A DNA stretch of 64,000 nucleotides from Scalesia atractyloides. Lineage: Eukaryota > Streptophyta > Magnoliopsida > Asterales > Asteraceae. Shown piece after piece: positions 22,514 to 34,917 of this stretch. The stretch is taken from NCBI GenBank assembly GCA_947069175.1, contig CAMTDV010000003.1, forward strand, positions 28,608,853 through 28,672,852, written 5' to 3'. The notes under the pieces are model-generated. The model was not told the DNA's origin and ran no database searches. It was given only the letters and a program-made list of their open reading frames with translations. The stretch's first letter is position 1; every line of letters starts with the position of its first letter. The position numbers and the translations under genes are program-made.

Positions 22514-25348
22514 TGTCACACCCTCAATTTCCACTTGCGGAGTTTTACCGCGAGGCGTGTGAACAAACCAAAATCTGAGACACTAGTAACGTCGAACGAA
22601 TCTATATGATTTGTTAATACGTTTTCCAAAATCATTTGTTTAACCATTCGTAGTAGATTTTAGGTCGTTTGGTTTCAATGTTTAGCGGAAGCATTAGTTT
22701 TTAAAGTTGAGCGGAAGCATAAAGATAAAGTAAAGGAACGGACGCCAACACAAACGCAAAAACTAAAGAAAAACCCAAAACAATGTTTGTAAATAAGACT
22801 CGATAAAAAGATGTCTTGATCAATGCAAGTGAGTGCACCTAGAGCTCCTAGCGTCCTGAGAAACATGTAAAGAAACAAGTGTCAACATTAAAGAAGAGTG
22901 AGTTCACAGGTTTTCATAAGTTTATTTGTTCGGTTATAAGTTTGTTTCCCCCGTTATCCCTAGCCCGGGATAACGGTTTAGTTCCATTATTCCCAACCCG
23001 GAATAATACTGATGGTTCCATTATTCCTCACCCGGAATAATAATGATGTTCCATTATTCCTAACCCGGAATAATAACGTTGTTGGTTCCATTATCCCTAA
23101 CCCGGGATAATATTGTTTATGTTTCCATTATCCCTAACCCGGGATAATATAGTTGATTCGTAATTAAGTTCAATGTTAACATGTAGGTAGCGAGCCTAAA
23201 GTTATGTCACGTAAGTGTTCGCGATCGAAGCTGACTGTTGTGCCTCCGTGTTGCCAGGCCTATCACTGACCATGGCGAAGTTAGGCCAAATTATTCACCC
23301 GATGACCATACCCGGTCGGCTAGCGCGACTAGCTCGGATGGGGCTTGTCGGGCCCAGTAGAACTACTTATAATTTCCCCGCTATTTAAACCCAATACTAA
23401 CGATCCGAGAAATTGTCTAGGACTTGTGTGATATAGCTGCTTAGTGACCATAACGTACATTAACATTATTAGTTACCGAATAGTTTAATGACATTAATTT
23501 CGTATAATGTAAAGAGATAGAGTTGTAGAGTGTATACATGTTTCTCCCCTGTTGTTTAAAACCGGATAAAATTAGGGGCCGTGAACTCACCTTTATTTGC
23601 TCGGTTAGTGTAACACAGATGATGCAAATGATGGGACCGCTAATTGCGTCCTAACAAGTCAATTGATTTAGAGTTAGTGTGTGAACACACTGATACAAAC
23701 CCTACACATAATTAACACACAATGCGGTACACACAATAACAAATCCTAACACTCAATTCATGCATGCAAGTATCATCATACCAACATAGTGATCAAACCA
23801 ACCTATCATGAACACAAATCAATCCATGCAACACTTTGGTACACACATTCGCAAGTTATCAAGTTTCAGCTTATATACTCATAATTAGGCTGTTTTCGAG
23901 GATTTTTATAAAATAGTTCCAACGTTCCAAAAATTCCAATTATTTTACAGACGGTGATAACTATACTGTAGAATTTTATATTAATTTTTCAAGTCCTAAC
24001 ACTTTACGAATTTTTCATAAATATTAATATACTAGGCTGCAGTCAGTTTCATCGCTTTCTGACTGCAGTCCATGGAAGAATTTATTTAAAAATATCCGTT
24101 TGTCCAATTAACAAAATTCCAGTGAGAGTTTCCTGGAAATTTCCATATCTAGTTGCTGTACAAATTTCGTGATTCGACTTTCTACAGATTATTAGATCCG
24201 ACTCGATAAACAACTAACAATTTTTCAGAATTTTCACAGCTTCAGTTACTGAACTTAATTGGCCACTTAAAAAAATCAAACAACTTCAGAAAAATATGAA
24301 TCCAGCGCCATTAGAAGCGTTTTTCGAAAATCTACGTTTTAGACTTCAGAAAATCCGTTTTTCGATAAATAATAACCAAGTTACAGCCAGTTGAAGTTGG
24401 CTGTAAACAACATTCAGCATCCTGATTTCAGCATTTTATCGCAATCTAACACGCTTAAACAATCGATATGTTAATGTAAACGATCAAGAACAGATTTTTC
24501 CAATCATATATCATCATATACATCATAATCATGCAAACCCTAATCATATCTTATGGTTTTTATCACACAAAACGCAGCCTAATGTTTCTGGATTCCGCTA
24601 ATCATCTTAACCGCAACTAGCATAAATAAATCAGCCAACAACATAACACTATATTCAAACATGATCAAGAGTTTATAATCCTATTATAACTTTGCAAGTA
24701 ATGATAACTCTAACCTTTTACACCGAAGATTAATGAACCGTGAGTGAGATGGGGAGCTGATGATCAAAGAGGATCGCGACCGAGAAGGAGAATGGCGAGG
24801 GGAGGGCTGCCGCGATCAAGAGGGATGTAGCAAGGCTGTTTTGCGATCGAGAGACTGAATGGAGGGCTGCCGTCGGCTGTTTAGCTATTAGGGTTTGTGT
24901 GTTTTGTTTGTGAAGCAATGCACATGCATGTATGTGTATATATAGCGCAAGAGGTAGGGAGAAAAGGGAAGGGTTGCGGTTGGGTGTGTGCTCGCGGCCG
25001 CAAGGGTTTGGGTGGGGCGGTTTGGGTTTAAAACTTGATCCCCAAGTTTTGGTTAACTCTTTGAGTCGCAAGGAAATGAGGCCGGCTCGTGTCGCGGCTC
25101 GGTTCGATTCGTCTATATATTTACTATATATATTTTATAACTAAAACAAATCACGAAATCGAAACATCACATAATAACTCACCAACTTATAAACGTTTAA
25201 TACACATAGCACGTAATTCATTTGCCAAGTTTACGAAGTTATCGTAATTATTTCGAGCGTGCAATTTAAGTCTCCGAATCAATTTAACGTAGGAACGAAT
25301 AACCGTGAAGTAGTGCGTTTAAGATGTCTGAAAAACCGGGATGTCACA
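22514..25348 (-). repeat. 3' LTR of Tekay-1
   Basis: 2835 bases, TGTCACACCC to GGGATGTCACA as written on the plus strand, near-identical to 30968-33804. It is the 3' LTR because the element reads on the minus strand. It contains the hairpin array at 22951-23150 and a TATATATA box near 24935. Short ORFs inside it (for example 25071-24730) recur in the other LTR and are not genes. Confidence 0.95.
22951..23150. repeat. Array of tandem hairpin palindromes in LTR (Tekay-1, 3')
   Basis: Six units of roughly 30-38 bases, each an imperfect palindrome such as ATTATTCCCAACCCGGAATAAT or TTATCCCTAGCCCGGGATAA, spaced by short T/G-rich words (GATGGTTCC, GTTGGTTCC). Flanking units carry CCCGGGAT and central ones CCCGGAAT. 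Each unit can form a stem of 7-8 pairs. The same array is in the 5' LTR and in Tekay-2. Confidence 0.9.
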
Positions 25349-25360
25349 TTATCCCCATGT
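25349..25360 (-). other. Polypurine tract of Tekay-1
   Basis: On the minus strand CATGGGGATAA lies immediately before the TGTGACATCCC start of the 3' LTR, the position needed for plus-strand DNA priming. It is short and only partly purine. Confidence 0.6.
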
Positions 25361-25590
25361 TGAAAGAATTTTCGTCCCGAAAATTGAGTAAACGCGGTTT
25401 AGAATGCAGCGTGCATGTTTAGAGTGCCACGCACAAAGATTTAGTTCGTTAACAATGGTACACGAAATTACAAGAAATTCCCAAGTGCCACGCACAAAGA
25501 TTTAGTTCGTTAACAATGGTACGCGAAATTACAAGAAATTCCCAGGTTGTCACATCATCCCCATGTTAAAAGAATTTTCGTCCCGAAAAA

Positions 25591-28500
25591 TTAGTTGGTG
25601 GTATCGTTAACTTGTTGCTCAGTTGCAAAAAGGTGTGGGTGTTTGCTTTTCATTTGGTCCTCTCTTTCCCACGTGAACTCCGGTCCATGCTTAGAGTCCC
25701 AACGAACCTTGACGATCGGAATCTTGCTGTGCCTTCGAGTCTTGATCTCACGATCCATGATCTCGATAGGTTGTTCCACAAAGTGCAGTTGTTCATCCTC
25801 TTGAATCTCATCCAATGTAATGACTAGGGTTTCATCTGATAGACACTTCTTCAGATTGACACGTGAAAAACGTTGTGAACTCCACTGAGTTCGGCAGGAA
25901 GGTCTAATTGATAAGCTACGGGTCCGATGCGTTTCAAGATCACAAATGGACCTACGTACCGTGGGTTTAGTTTGCCTCGTTTTCCAAAGCGGATTACACC
26001 CTTCCAGGGTGACACCTTCAGTAGGACGCGGTCGCCTACTTGAAATTCGAGTGGTTTGCGTCGTTGATCAGCGTAGCTTTTCTGTCGATCTCGTGCCGCC
26101 GCCATGCGGTTTCTGATTTGTACAATCTTTTCAGTAGCCTCAAGTATCAACTCAGGGCCTGTGAGTTGACTGTCACCGACTTCTGCCCAACAGACCGGTG
26201 ATCTACATTTACGACCGTATAATGCCTCAAACGGTGCTGTCGATATACTCGTATGGTAACTGTTGTTATACGAGAATTCCACTAAAGGCAGGTGGATTTC
26301 CAACTATTCCCGAAGTCTAATACGCATGCCCTAAGCATGTCTTCCAAGGTCTGTATGGTCCTTTCGCTTTGACCATCAATTTGAGGGTGATAAGCTGTGC
26401 TCATATCTAAGCGTGTACCCAACGCTTTCTGAAGTGACTGCCAAAAGTTGGACGTAAAACGAGCATCTCTGTCTGAGATGATGGACGTTGGCACTCCGTG
26501 CCGAGAAACTACTTCCTTAATGTAGATGCGAGTCAACTTCTCCATCTTATCTGTTTCTTTAATAGCTAGGAAGTGTGCGGACTTAGTTAAACGATCCACA
26601 ATTACCCAGATGGTATCGCAACCACCCAAAGTTCGCGGGAGTTTGGGTTGTTGGAGTAGCCCCGATGGCTTCTGATACTCTACCTTGACTTTTGCACAAG
26701 TCAAGCACTTGCTCACGTAGGTGGCTATATCAGCTTTCATGTTGGGCCACCAATACGCAGCTTTAAGGTCTTGATACATCTTATCCGAACCAGGATGGAC
26801 AGAGTATCGGGATTTGTGAGCTTCGTCCATGACTAGCTTTCTGAGGTCTCCGTAGAGAGGTACCCATATACGATTCATGAAATACCGGGCTCCATTGGGT
26901 TTTACTTCCCAATCGCGTTCCATTTTTCCCACCGATTCGGCCTTGATGTTTTCTTCCTTAACTGCTTCTAACTGTGCGTCGCGTATTTGTTCGGGTAACC
27001 CCGAATGAATGGTGAACTGTAGTGCTCGTACCCGACGAGGTTTCAAGTGCTCCTTCCTACTGAGGGCATCAGCTACCACGTTAGCTTTACCCGGGTGATA
27101 CCGAATGGCACATTCATAATCGTTCAAGAGTTCGACCCAGCGACGCTGTCGCATGTTCAACTCCTTCTGATCAAAGATGTGTTGGAGGCTCTTGTGGTCT
27201 GTAAAGATTGTGCACTTCGTTCCATAGAGGTAGTGTCTCCAAATCTTAAGTGCAAACACTACTGCTTCCAATTCCAGGTCATGTGTTGTGTAGTTTTTCT
27301 CGTGAACCTTCAATTGTCGAGACGCATATGCGATGACCTTATCGCGTTGCATGAGTACGCATCTCAATCCCTGAATGGAAGCATCACAATATACTACAAA
27401 ATCATCTGTCCCTTCCGGCAAGGACAGAATGGGTGCACTGCAAAGTTTCTGTTTCAGCAATTGAAATGCCGCTTCATGCTTGTCACCCCAAGCATACTTG
27501 ATGCCTTTCTGGGTGAGGGTAGTAAGCGGTTGCGCGATCTTTGAAAATCCCTCAATGAAACGTCTGTAGTAACCAGCCGAACCCAAAAATTGGCGGATCT
27601 CCGTCGGTGTCCTGGGTGCTTCCCAGTTTTTGATAGCTTCAATCTTGGCAGGGTCGACGTGGATAACCTTTTCATTTACGATATGCCCGAGGAACTGAAC
27701 TTCCCGAATCCAGAAATCACACTTTGAAAGCCTGGCATATAGTTTCTCCTGTTGAAGTAATCCCAGCAATAATCGTAGATGTTCAGCATGTTCTTCTTCA
27801 CCTTTAGAGTAGATGAGTATGTCATCGATGAACACAATGACAAACTTGTCAAGATACGGTTTACACACGCGGTTCATGAGATCCATGAACACTGCGGGTG
27901 CGTTGGTGAGACCGAAGGGCATGACCAAGAACTCATAATGGCCATACCGAGTACGAAATGCCGTCTTAGCGATATCCTCCTCCCTGACGCGTAACTGGTG
28001 GTAACCGGACCGTAGATCAATCTTGGAGTAGTAGCTTGACCCTTGAAGTTGGTCGAAGAGATCGTCGATGCAAGGTAACGGGTATCAGTTCTTGACAGTA
28101 ACCTTATTGAGTTCCCTGTAGTCGATGCACATGCGGAAGGTCCCGTCCTTCTTCTTGACAAAAAGGACTGGAGCTCCCCATGGCGAAGCGCTAGGTCGGA
28201 TAAATCCTTTTCCTAACAGCTCCTGAAGTTGGGTAGACAGCTCCTGCAGCTCGGCTGGAGCTAGGCGGTATGGGGCCTTGGCGATAGGAGTTGCATGGTT
28301 CGCCAATTCAATTTCAAACTCCAATTGTCGATGTGGTGGGAGACCAGGTAACTCCTTTGGGAATACATCGGAAAAATCACGGACGACGGGGATGTCTTCT
28401 ATACGTTTCTCGTCCTTAGGCTGTTCGGTAACAAGTGCAAGTAAGGCAAAGGAGTTCTTCCTCCAAAGATACTTCTGCGCTTGCATGTAAGAGATGATGT

Positions 28501-29078
28501 TTGTGACGGCGCCTGCCTTCTCGCCTTGCACCGTCAAGATTTCGTCGTTAGAGAGCGGAATACGGATAGATTTTTCGAAACAGAGAACTTCAGCTCGGAC
28601 GTCGGATAGCCAGTCCATTCCGACTACCACGTCAAAACTACCCAGGGTAGTTGTCATCAGATCAATGGTAAAGGTGTGACCCGCGAGTTTGAGTTGACAG
28701 CCGGACACTATACGGGTCACATCTACAGATTTACCGTCGGCTAGTTCTATGACATAAGGGGTCTCTAGGGGTTTAGGCGTGAGATTTAGGTTCTTCCTAA
28801 AAGACTCAGATATAAAACTCCTATCCGCACCCGTATCAAAAAGCACAGTAGCAAAATGTTTATTAAGGGGAAACTTACCGGTGACCACGTTCGAGTCGTT
28901 TCTGGCCTCTCCACGGCCCAACGTAAATGCGCGACCTTTGGCACCTCCTGTGCCACCATTTCCATTATTGTTGTTGTTATTGTTGTTGTTGTGGTTATTG
29001 TGGTTGTGGTTGTTCCCACCATTGTTGTTGGTGTTACGCAGCTGTGGGCAGTCTCTTTTGAAGTGGGCAGTGCTACCA
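25591..29078 (-). pseudogene. pol: Tekay-1 Pol: protease, RT, RNase H, integrase, chromodomain
   Basis: Continues in frame from Gag (no stop between them in this copy). Protease: FDTGADRSF at about 28840 and VVGMDWLS. Reverse transcriptase: FVKKKDGTFRMCIDYREL, then a CGA-to-TGA stop at about 28085, then MPFGLTNAP and the catalytic IVFIDDILIYS (about 27830). RNase H: YCDAS, DLELEAVVFAL and IFTDHKSL. Integrase: the HHCC zinc region (HPGSDKMY...CLTC), then loss of about 17 residues including the first catalytic Asp at about 26645. SDRDARF and DGQSERTIQ are kept. One-base deletions at about 26297 and 25855 shift the frame. The last part, 25815-25591, has VRWDSKHGPEFTWERED, a chromodomain-like end that in this clade directs insertion to chromatin. 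Confidence 0.93.
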
Positions 29079-30104
29079 CACTAATAGCATCCCCGGTTAA
29101 CACCCTGCTGCTGACCCTGGAGTTGATTTTGGTTTTGTCGGGACATGATTTCCCGCGACAATCCTTTGCCGCATGTCCCACTTTGCCACATCGTTGGCAG
29201 CGATTCCCGGCATAAGGGCCGTGATGATGAAGATTACAACGATTGCACTGCGGCTTTCGACCTACATAGCCGCTTGCGTTCTGGTTGTTGTTGGCGGGCT
29301 GATTATTGTGACCCCGGTAGCTGTTGAAATTATTGAACCGTTTCTGGTTCCCCTGTTGTGGCTGGGATGACGAAGACTGTCGAGCAGACGAGTCTTCAAA
29401 CTTTCTTTTATTATCAGGGGCAACTTCAGTCGTACCCCGAGTTGGCAACTTCTTTTGTTCCACCGCCTTATCGGTGAGTTTGTGCGCCAACCTGATTGCT
29501 TGATGTTCAGTTGCAGGGTTGCTAGCCATTATCATACCCTGGATCTCAGGGACCAGACCCCCAAGGTAAAACTCGAGCCGGTTCTCCACAGTGTTGGCCA
29601 GATCGGGACATAGGAACACCAGATCGTGATGTTTCGCCATGTATGCTTCAATTTCAGATCCTACAATCTTATGGGTCCATAATGCTTGTTCCAACTGCTG
29701 AACTCTATCCCGCGGACAGTACTCCTCTTAAATTAGGGCCTTTAACTCGGCCCAGGCCATTGCATTTGCAGCAATAAGTCCACGCGTTTGGACTTGCGCG
29801 TTCCACCAGGTTAATGCCCCATCTTCCAGCGTTGAGGCAGCATACTTGACCTTATTGGCCTCAAGGCAATTGCACATTTCGAACACTGATTCGGACTTTT
29901 CGATCCAACGGACCAGTCCTATGGGTCCTTCTGCACCCGTGAATTTTCTCGGTTTCGCATCAAGGAACATCTTGTAGGGGTTAAGACCCCTCCTGCTGCT
30001 GGTGGGTTTTGAACACCTGCCAGAGCAGCATTCACGTGTTCTTGGATCATTGCGGCTAATTCTTAAGGCGTCATGTTGAGATTTCCGCGACGTCCAGATG
30101 CCAT
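29079..30104 (-). pseudogene. gag: Tekay-1 Gag, intron-less form
   Basis: Capsid and nucleocapsid protein. ATG at 30104 (MASGRRGNLNMTP), then a TAA in place of Glu at codon 14. The segment MFLDAKPRKFTGAEGPIG follows at 29970 after a one-base loss in a G run. TAA replaces Lys near 29728. The retrotransposon-Gag core (LTWWNAQVQ, FYLGGLVPEIQGM) is clear. The nucleocapsid has CCHC knuckles: CNRCNLHHHGPYAGN (degenerate) and CQRCGKVGHAAKDC. A one-base deletion near 29156 precedes the last knuckle (C-Y-QCGSTAHFKRDC in the other copy). An Asn/His-rich tail leads straight into Pol. Here exon sequences that are split in Tekay-2 are contiguous at about 30010. Confidence 0.9.
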
Positions 30105-30164
30105 TTTAGATCTAAGTAGAAAATAAATAGACTGAAGGAAAGTAATTAAAATAAGCGAGACGTG

Positions 30165-30761
30165 TCAGTCTTCTACGTCTCCATCCCCCAAATCGCTATC
30201 GTTGCCGTCATCCTCCGCGGCGTTTCCAGCTTCTACAGCTGGGTCTTCCTCCTCTGGATCCTCTACCGGCATTGGAGGGGCCGGTGCTGGTGCGGGTACT
30301 GGTACAGGTGCCTGATTCTGTTCTAGTTCTTGAATTCTCCAGCTAGACTCAAGAACCCTGTCTTCGAGCTAGTCAACCCTTAGCTGCTCGGCACGAAGAT
30401 CTCTAGCCAAAGTGTTACGAGCTATCTTGCTCTCATGTTGCTCTTCCTCGAGCGATCCAGTCTTACCTGTTAACTGTCGTATCATCCATCCCTGTGCTAG
30501 GATGGTTTCATGCATTCTCTCTAGTTGTTCTTGTTGCTTTCTTATCATATCTCTAAGTAGGTCGTTCCCTACTTCTAACGAGTTAACCGGTTCGACCGGC
30601 ACAGTGATGGTCGGGCGTGAGGACGACTCCTCCCCTAGAGCGAGCCTTTTTCTAGCAGCTGAGCGTGTCTCCACGCCATAAGATGGTGAGGGTTCCACCA
30701 TAGGTGCCTTTCCTGGCGCCCTTGGTTGCGAAAGTTTGTCGGATGATGATGATGATGACAT
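30165..30761 (-). pseudogene. Extra ORF upstream of Gag (Tekay-1 copy)
   Basis: 199 codons from ATG at 30761 to TGA at 30165, interrupted by one TGG-to-TAG change at 30369. Start is Ser-rich (MSSSSSSDKLSQPRAPGKAP). A likely coiled coil lies in the middle (LLRDMIRKQQEQLERMHET, SLEEEQHESKIARNTLARD). A Pro/Ala run and an acidic tail end in GDGDVED. It has no similarity I recognise. It is conserved in Tekay-2, where the acidic tail is longer. The TGA is in frame with the Gag ATG 60 bases downstream and no other stop lies between, so it may once have been a Gag extension or be read through. Confidence 0.75.
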
Positions 30762-30952
30762 CGCCTGTTAGGTTGTGTAGTTAGTTACGAGTTGCATTCA
30801 TTTCTTATTATGCATTCATATTCTACATAACACAGTTGTGGTATAATACATAACAAGATATAACAATTCGGTGCCAAACTAAGTCTAGTGTCGTGAAATC
30901 AGCTATAGTTTAGGTCTACTTTTAATGCAAACCTAGTTCTCTATAGCTAGAG

Positions 30953-30964
30953 GCTCTGATACCA
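30953..30964 (-). other. Primer binding site of Tekay-1
   Basis: Minus strand TGGTATCAGAGC, three bases inside the 5' LTR edge, complementary to the 3' end of initiator methionine tRNA. It fixes the element's orientation. Confidence 0.93.
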
Positions 30965-31404
30965 ATCTGTCACACCCTCAATTTCCACTTGCGGAGTTTT
31001 ACCGCGAGGCGTGTGAACAAACAAGAATCTGAGACACTAGTAACGTCGAACGACTCTATATGATTTGTTAATACGTTTTCCAAAATCATTTGTTTAACCA
31101 TTCGTAGTAGATTTTAGGTCGTTTGGTTTCAATGTTTAGCGGAAGCATTAGTTTTTAAAGTTGAGCGGAAGCATAAAGATAAAGTAAAGGAACGGGCGCC
31201 AACACAAACGCCAAAACTAAAGAAAAACCCAAAACAATGTTTGTAAATGAGACTCGATAAAAAGATGTCTTGATCAATGCAAGTGAGTGCACCTAGAGCT
31301 CCTAGCGTCCTGAGAAACATGTAAAGAAACAAGTGTCAACATTAAAGAAGAGTGAGTTCACAGGTTTTCATAAGTTCATTTGTTCGGTTATAAGTTTGTT
31401 TCCC

Positions 31405-31604
31405 CCGTTATCCCTAGCCCGGGATAACGGTTTAGTTCCATTATTCCCAACCCGGAATAATACTGATGGTTCCATTATTCCTCACCCGGAATAATAATGA
31501 TGTTCCATTATTCCTAACCCGGAATAATAACATTGTTGATTCCATTATCCCTAACCCGGGATAATATTGTTGTTGTTTCTATTATCCCTAACCCGGCATA
31601 ATAT
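31405..31604. repeat. Array of tandem hairpin palindromes in LTR (Tekay-1, 5')
   Basis: Same six-unit array as at 22951-23150, with several base changes, one of which (CCCGGGAT to CCCGGCAT) breaks the last stem. Confidence 0.9.
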
Positions 31605-33391
31605 AGTTGATTCGTAATTAAGTTCAATGTTAACATGTAGGTAGCGAGCCTAAAGTTATGTCACGTAAGTGTTCGCGATCGAAGCTGACTGTTGTGCCTC
31701 CGTGTTGCCAGGCCTATCACTGACCATGGCGAAGTTAGGCCAAATTATTCACCCGTTGACCATACCCGGTCGGCTAGCGCGACTAGCTCGGATGGGGCTT
31801 GTCGGGCCCAATAGCACTACTTATAATTTCCCCGCTATTTAAACCCAATACTAACGATCCGAGATATTGTCGAGGACTTGTGTAATATAGCTGCTTAGTG
31901 AGCATAACGTACATTTACGTTAACTTAGTTACCGAATAGTTTAATGACGTTAATTTCGTATAACGTAAAGAGATAGAGTTGTAGAGTGTATACATGTTTC
32001 TCCCCCTGTTGTTTAAAACCGGATAAAATTAGGGGCCGTGAACTCACCTTTATTTGCTCGGTTAGTGTAACACAGATGTTGCAAATGATGGGACCGCTAA
32101 TTGCGTCCTAACAAGTCAATTGATTTAGAGTTAGTGTGTGAACACACTGATACAAACCCTACACATAATTAACACACAATGCGGTACACACAATAACAAA
32201 TCCTAACACTCCATTCATGCATGCAAGTATCATCATACCAACATAGTGATCAAACCAACCTATCATGAACACAAATCAATCCATGCAACACTTTGGTACA
32301 CACATTCGCAAGTTATCAAGTTTCAGCTTATATACTCATAATTAGGCTGTATTCGAGGATTTTTATAAAAGAGTTCCAACGTTCCAAAAATTCCAATTAT
32401 TTTACAGAAGGTGACAACTATAATGTATAATTTTATATAAATTTTTCAAGTCCTAACACTTTACCAATTTTTCATAAATATTAATATACTAGGCTGCAGT
32501 CAGATTCGTCGCTTTCTGACTGCAGTCCACGGAAGAATTTATTTAAAAATATCCGTTCGTCCAATTAACAAAATTCCAGTGAGAGTTTCTCGGAAATTTC
32601 CATATCTAGTTGCTGTACAAATTTCGTGATTCGACTCTCTACAGATTATTAGATCCGACTCGATAAACAACTAACAATTTTTTAGAATTTTCACAGCTTC
32701 AGTTACTGAACTTAATTGGCCACTTAAAAATATCAAACGACTTCAGAAAAATATGAATCCAGCGCCATTAGAAGCGTTTTTCGAAAATCTACGTTTTAGA
32801 CTTCAGAAAATCCGTTTTTCGATAAATAATAACCAAGTTACAGCCAGTTGAAGTTGGCTGTAAACAACATTCAGCATCCTGATTTCAGCATTTTATCGCA
32901 ATCTAACACGCTTAAACAATCGATATGTTAATGTAAACGATCAAGAACAGATTTTTCCGATCATATATCATCATATACATCATACTCATGCAAACCCTAA
33001 TCATATCTTATGGTTTTATCACACAAAACGCAGCCTAATGTTTCTGGATTCCGCTAATCATCTTAACCGCAACTAGCATAAATAAATCGGCCAACAACGT
33101 AACACTACATTCAAACATGATCAAGAGTTTATAATCCTATTATAACTTTGCAAATAATGATAACTCTAACCTTTTACACCGAAGATTAATGAACCGTGAG
33201 TGAGATGGGGAGCCGATGATCAAAGAGGATCGCGACCGAGAAGGAGAATGGCGAGGGGAGGGCTGCCGCGATCAAGAGGGATGTAGCAAGGCTGTTTTGC
33301 GATCGAGAGACTGAATGGAGGGCTGCGGTCGGCTGTTTAGCTATTAGGGTTGGTGTGTTTTGTTTGTGAAGCAATGCACATGCATGTATGT

Positions 33392-33401
33392 GTATATATA
33401 G
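33392..33401 (-). promoter_or_regulatory. TATA box of Tekay-1 5' LTR
   Basis: GCTATATATACAC on the minus strand, conserved at the equivalent place in Tekay-2 (56160). The next bases (ACATGCATG) may lie between TATA and the start site. This is the only strong TATA-like box near this part of the LTR. Confidence 0.6.
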
Positions 33402-33804
33402 CGCAAGAGGTAGGGAGAAAAGGGAAGGGTTGCGGTTGGGTGTGTGCTCGCGGCCACAAGGGTTTGGGTGGGGCGGTTTGGGTTTAAAACTTGATCCCCA
33501 AGTTTTGGTTAACTCTTTGAGTCGCAAGGAAATGAGGCCGGCTCGTGTCGCGGCTCGGTTCGATTCGTCTATATATTTACTATATATATTTTATAACTAA
33601 AACAAATCACGAAATCGAAACATCACATAATAACTCACCAACTTATAAACGTTTAATACATATAGCACGTAATTCATTTGCCAAGTTTACGAAGTTATCG
33701 TAATTATTTCGAGCGTGCAATTTAAGTCTCCGAATCAATTTAACGTAGGAACGAATAACCGTGAAGTAGTGCGTTTAAGATGTCTGAAAAACCGGGATGT
33801 CACA

Positions 33805-33809
33805 AATCA
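33805..33809. repeat. Target-site duplication of Tekay-1, right copy
   Basis: AATCA, identical to 22509-22513. Confidence 0.95.
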
Positions 33810-34917
33810 ATACAACATCAGACAACTCAAACTTAAGCATGAACCATTAATATTGAACTTCAAATTAACCTTTAGATGTAAAGAAAATTTTAAACTTCAC
33901 AAGTAGCAAACTTTAACATCTAAAAATCAAATTTTCAATATCATTTTAATCCTAAGTTCAAAGATTTCAACAATGTTCAACATCATTTTCATGCTTAATC
34001 ATGTGAAAAAGTGGGTGTAATCACATCCCCACACTTGTTTCATGTTCAATCACCACCTAAATCAATGCTTTACTCACTAATTTAAGCTAATAAATCATAC
34101 ATTTATCATAAAGAACCTACTCTATAAACAAACAAGTTCAAAATTTCAGAAGAAATTAAAAAACCTTATGATAATCATGCTCAAAATAAGTAAAGTTCAC
34201 ATCTTTTGTGTTGTAGATAAAGAGAAACTAAAAAAGTTTAAAATCAAGAAACTTGAAGAACATCCTACCAAAAAACCCAAAATTTGTAGTTCAAAAATCT
34301 TGCAAACGAGCAAGATTTGGTAAAAACTATGATGGGGAGTTTTGTAGCTCTAAAAAATCTACCCTATTTAGGTTCAAGAATTGCTGGATTTGCTTGAAGG
34401 CTTTAGGGTTCTTGGGGGTTTGGTGAGGAAGATGAAGTGAAAGGTGAGAAGGGAAGGTGTGTTTGGTGAGTATAAGGATATTAGGATTAGGTGGGATAAA
34501 GTATGGGTCAAGTATGTGGCCAAAACAGAGTCAGGGTCTTCTTTTAAACGGGTTTAGATGAGTTGGTTTCGCATATATGACCAAAAACTAAACCAGCGTC
34601 GGTTGGTTATCCACGGGTCATCGGCGAAGGGTAACTACGCCGTCGGCGACGCTCTTGCGTTTGTTCGAGAAGGCCCGACAGCCTAACACACTGTCTACGA
34701 CACAATTTCACCCGACGCACCTATCCCTGAGCCATCGGCGATGATTTGGTGCCTCGTCGCCGACGCCCTTCCTTTCTTCAATTTTCAAGTTTTTTTTTAA
34801 ATATGTGCGGCAATCTCTTAACGATGCCTACTGCCCCCCGAAAAAGCCGTGTTAAAAACTACTAGGAACATACTTTGTAGTTTCAAGTTCATGAACAATA
34901 TACTTTCTCCGTTTGGG
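33810..34917 (-). other. Athila-like 3' non-coding DNA, right of Tekay-1
   Basis: Continuation of the DNA at 22508 and leftward. No ORF was recognised. It contains another ATCCCCACACTTG motif (about 34026) and a GC-rich patch at 34600-34790 with GTCGGCGACG-type words like those in the LTR at 18430-18570. One copy of a 40-base direct repeat is at 34811-34850. Confidence 0.55.

Larger units (their letters stand above)
22514..33804 (-). mobile_element. Tekay-1: complete chromovirus-type gypsy element
   Basis: An 11,291-base element with two 2.8-kb LTRs, a 5-bp target duplication, a primer site, a polypurine tract, an extra ORF, Gag, Pol and a C-terminal chromodomain-like region. It is oriented right to left. 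LTR length, initiator-Met primer site and the chromodomain place it in the Tekay/Del clade of Ty3/gypsy. LTRs differ by about 2 percent over the first 950 bases compared by eye, so it is fairly recent. It is no longer autonomous: at least four nonsense changes and four one-base deletions, plus an in-frame loss in integrase. Confidence 0.92.
30968..33804 (-). repeat. 5' LTR of Tekay-1
   Basis: 2837 bases, partner of 22514-25348. It carries the element promoter: a minus-strand TATATATA at 33393-33400, about 400 bases from the outer edge, with a GC-rich leader downstream. The hairpin array is at 31405-31604. Confidence 0.95.

Noticed and set aside
22951..23150. Regularly spaced palindromes resembling a CRISPR array
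   Set aside because: Plant LTR, spacers only a few bases and not unique, no cas genes. It is a tandem hairpin array.
24730..25071. 113-codon ORF in the Tekay-1 LTR, also at 33186-33527
   Set aside because: It is repeated because the LTR is repeated. Low-complexity Pro/His/Leu content, no domain, and it overlaps the promoter. Not a gene.
27047..27544. 165-codon plus-strand ORF, repeated antisense at 62906-62409
   Set aside because: Antisense shadow of the RNase H region in both Tekay copies; it follows the real frame's codons.
30953..30964. tRNA-like TGGTATCAGAGC motifs (also 36620, 49738, 58643)
   Set aside because: These are primer sites complementary to tRNA ends, next to LTRs. No tRNA cloverleaf is present.
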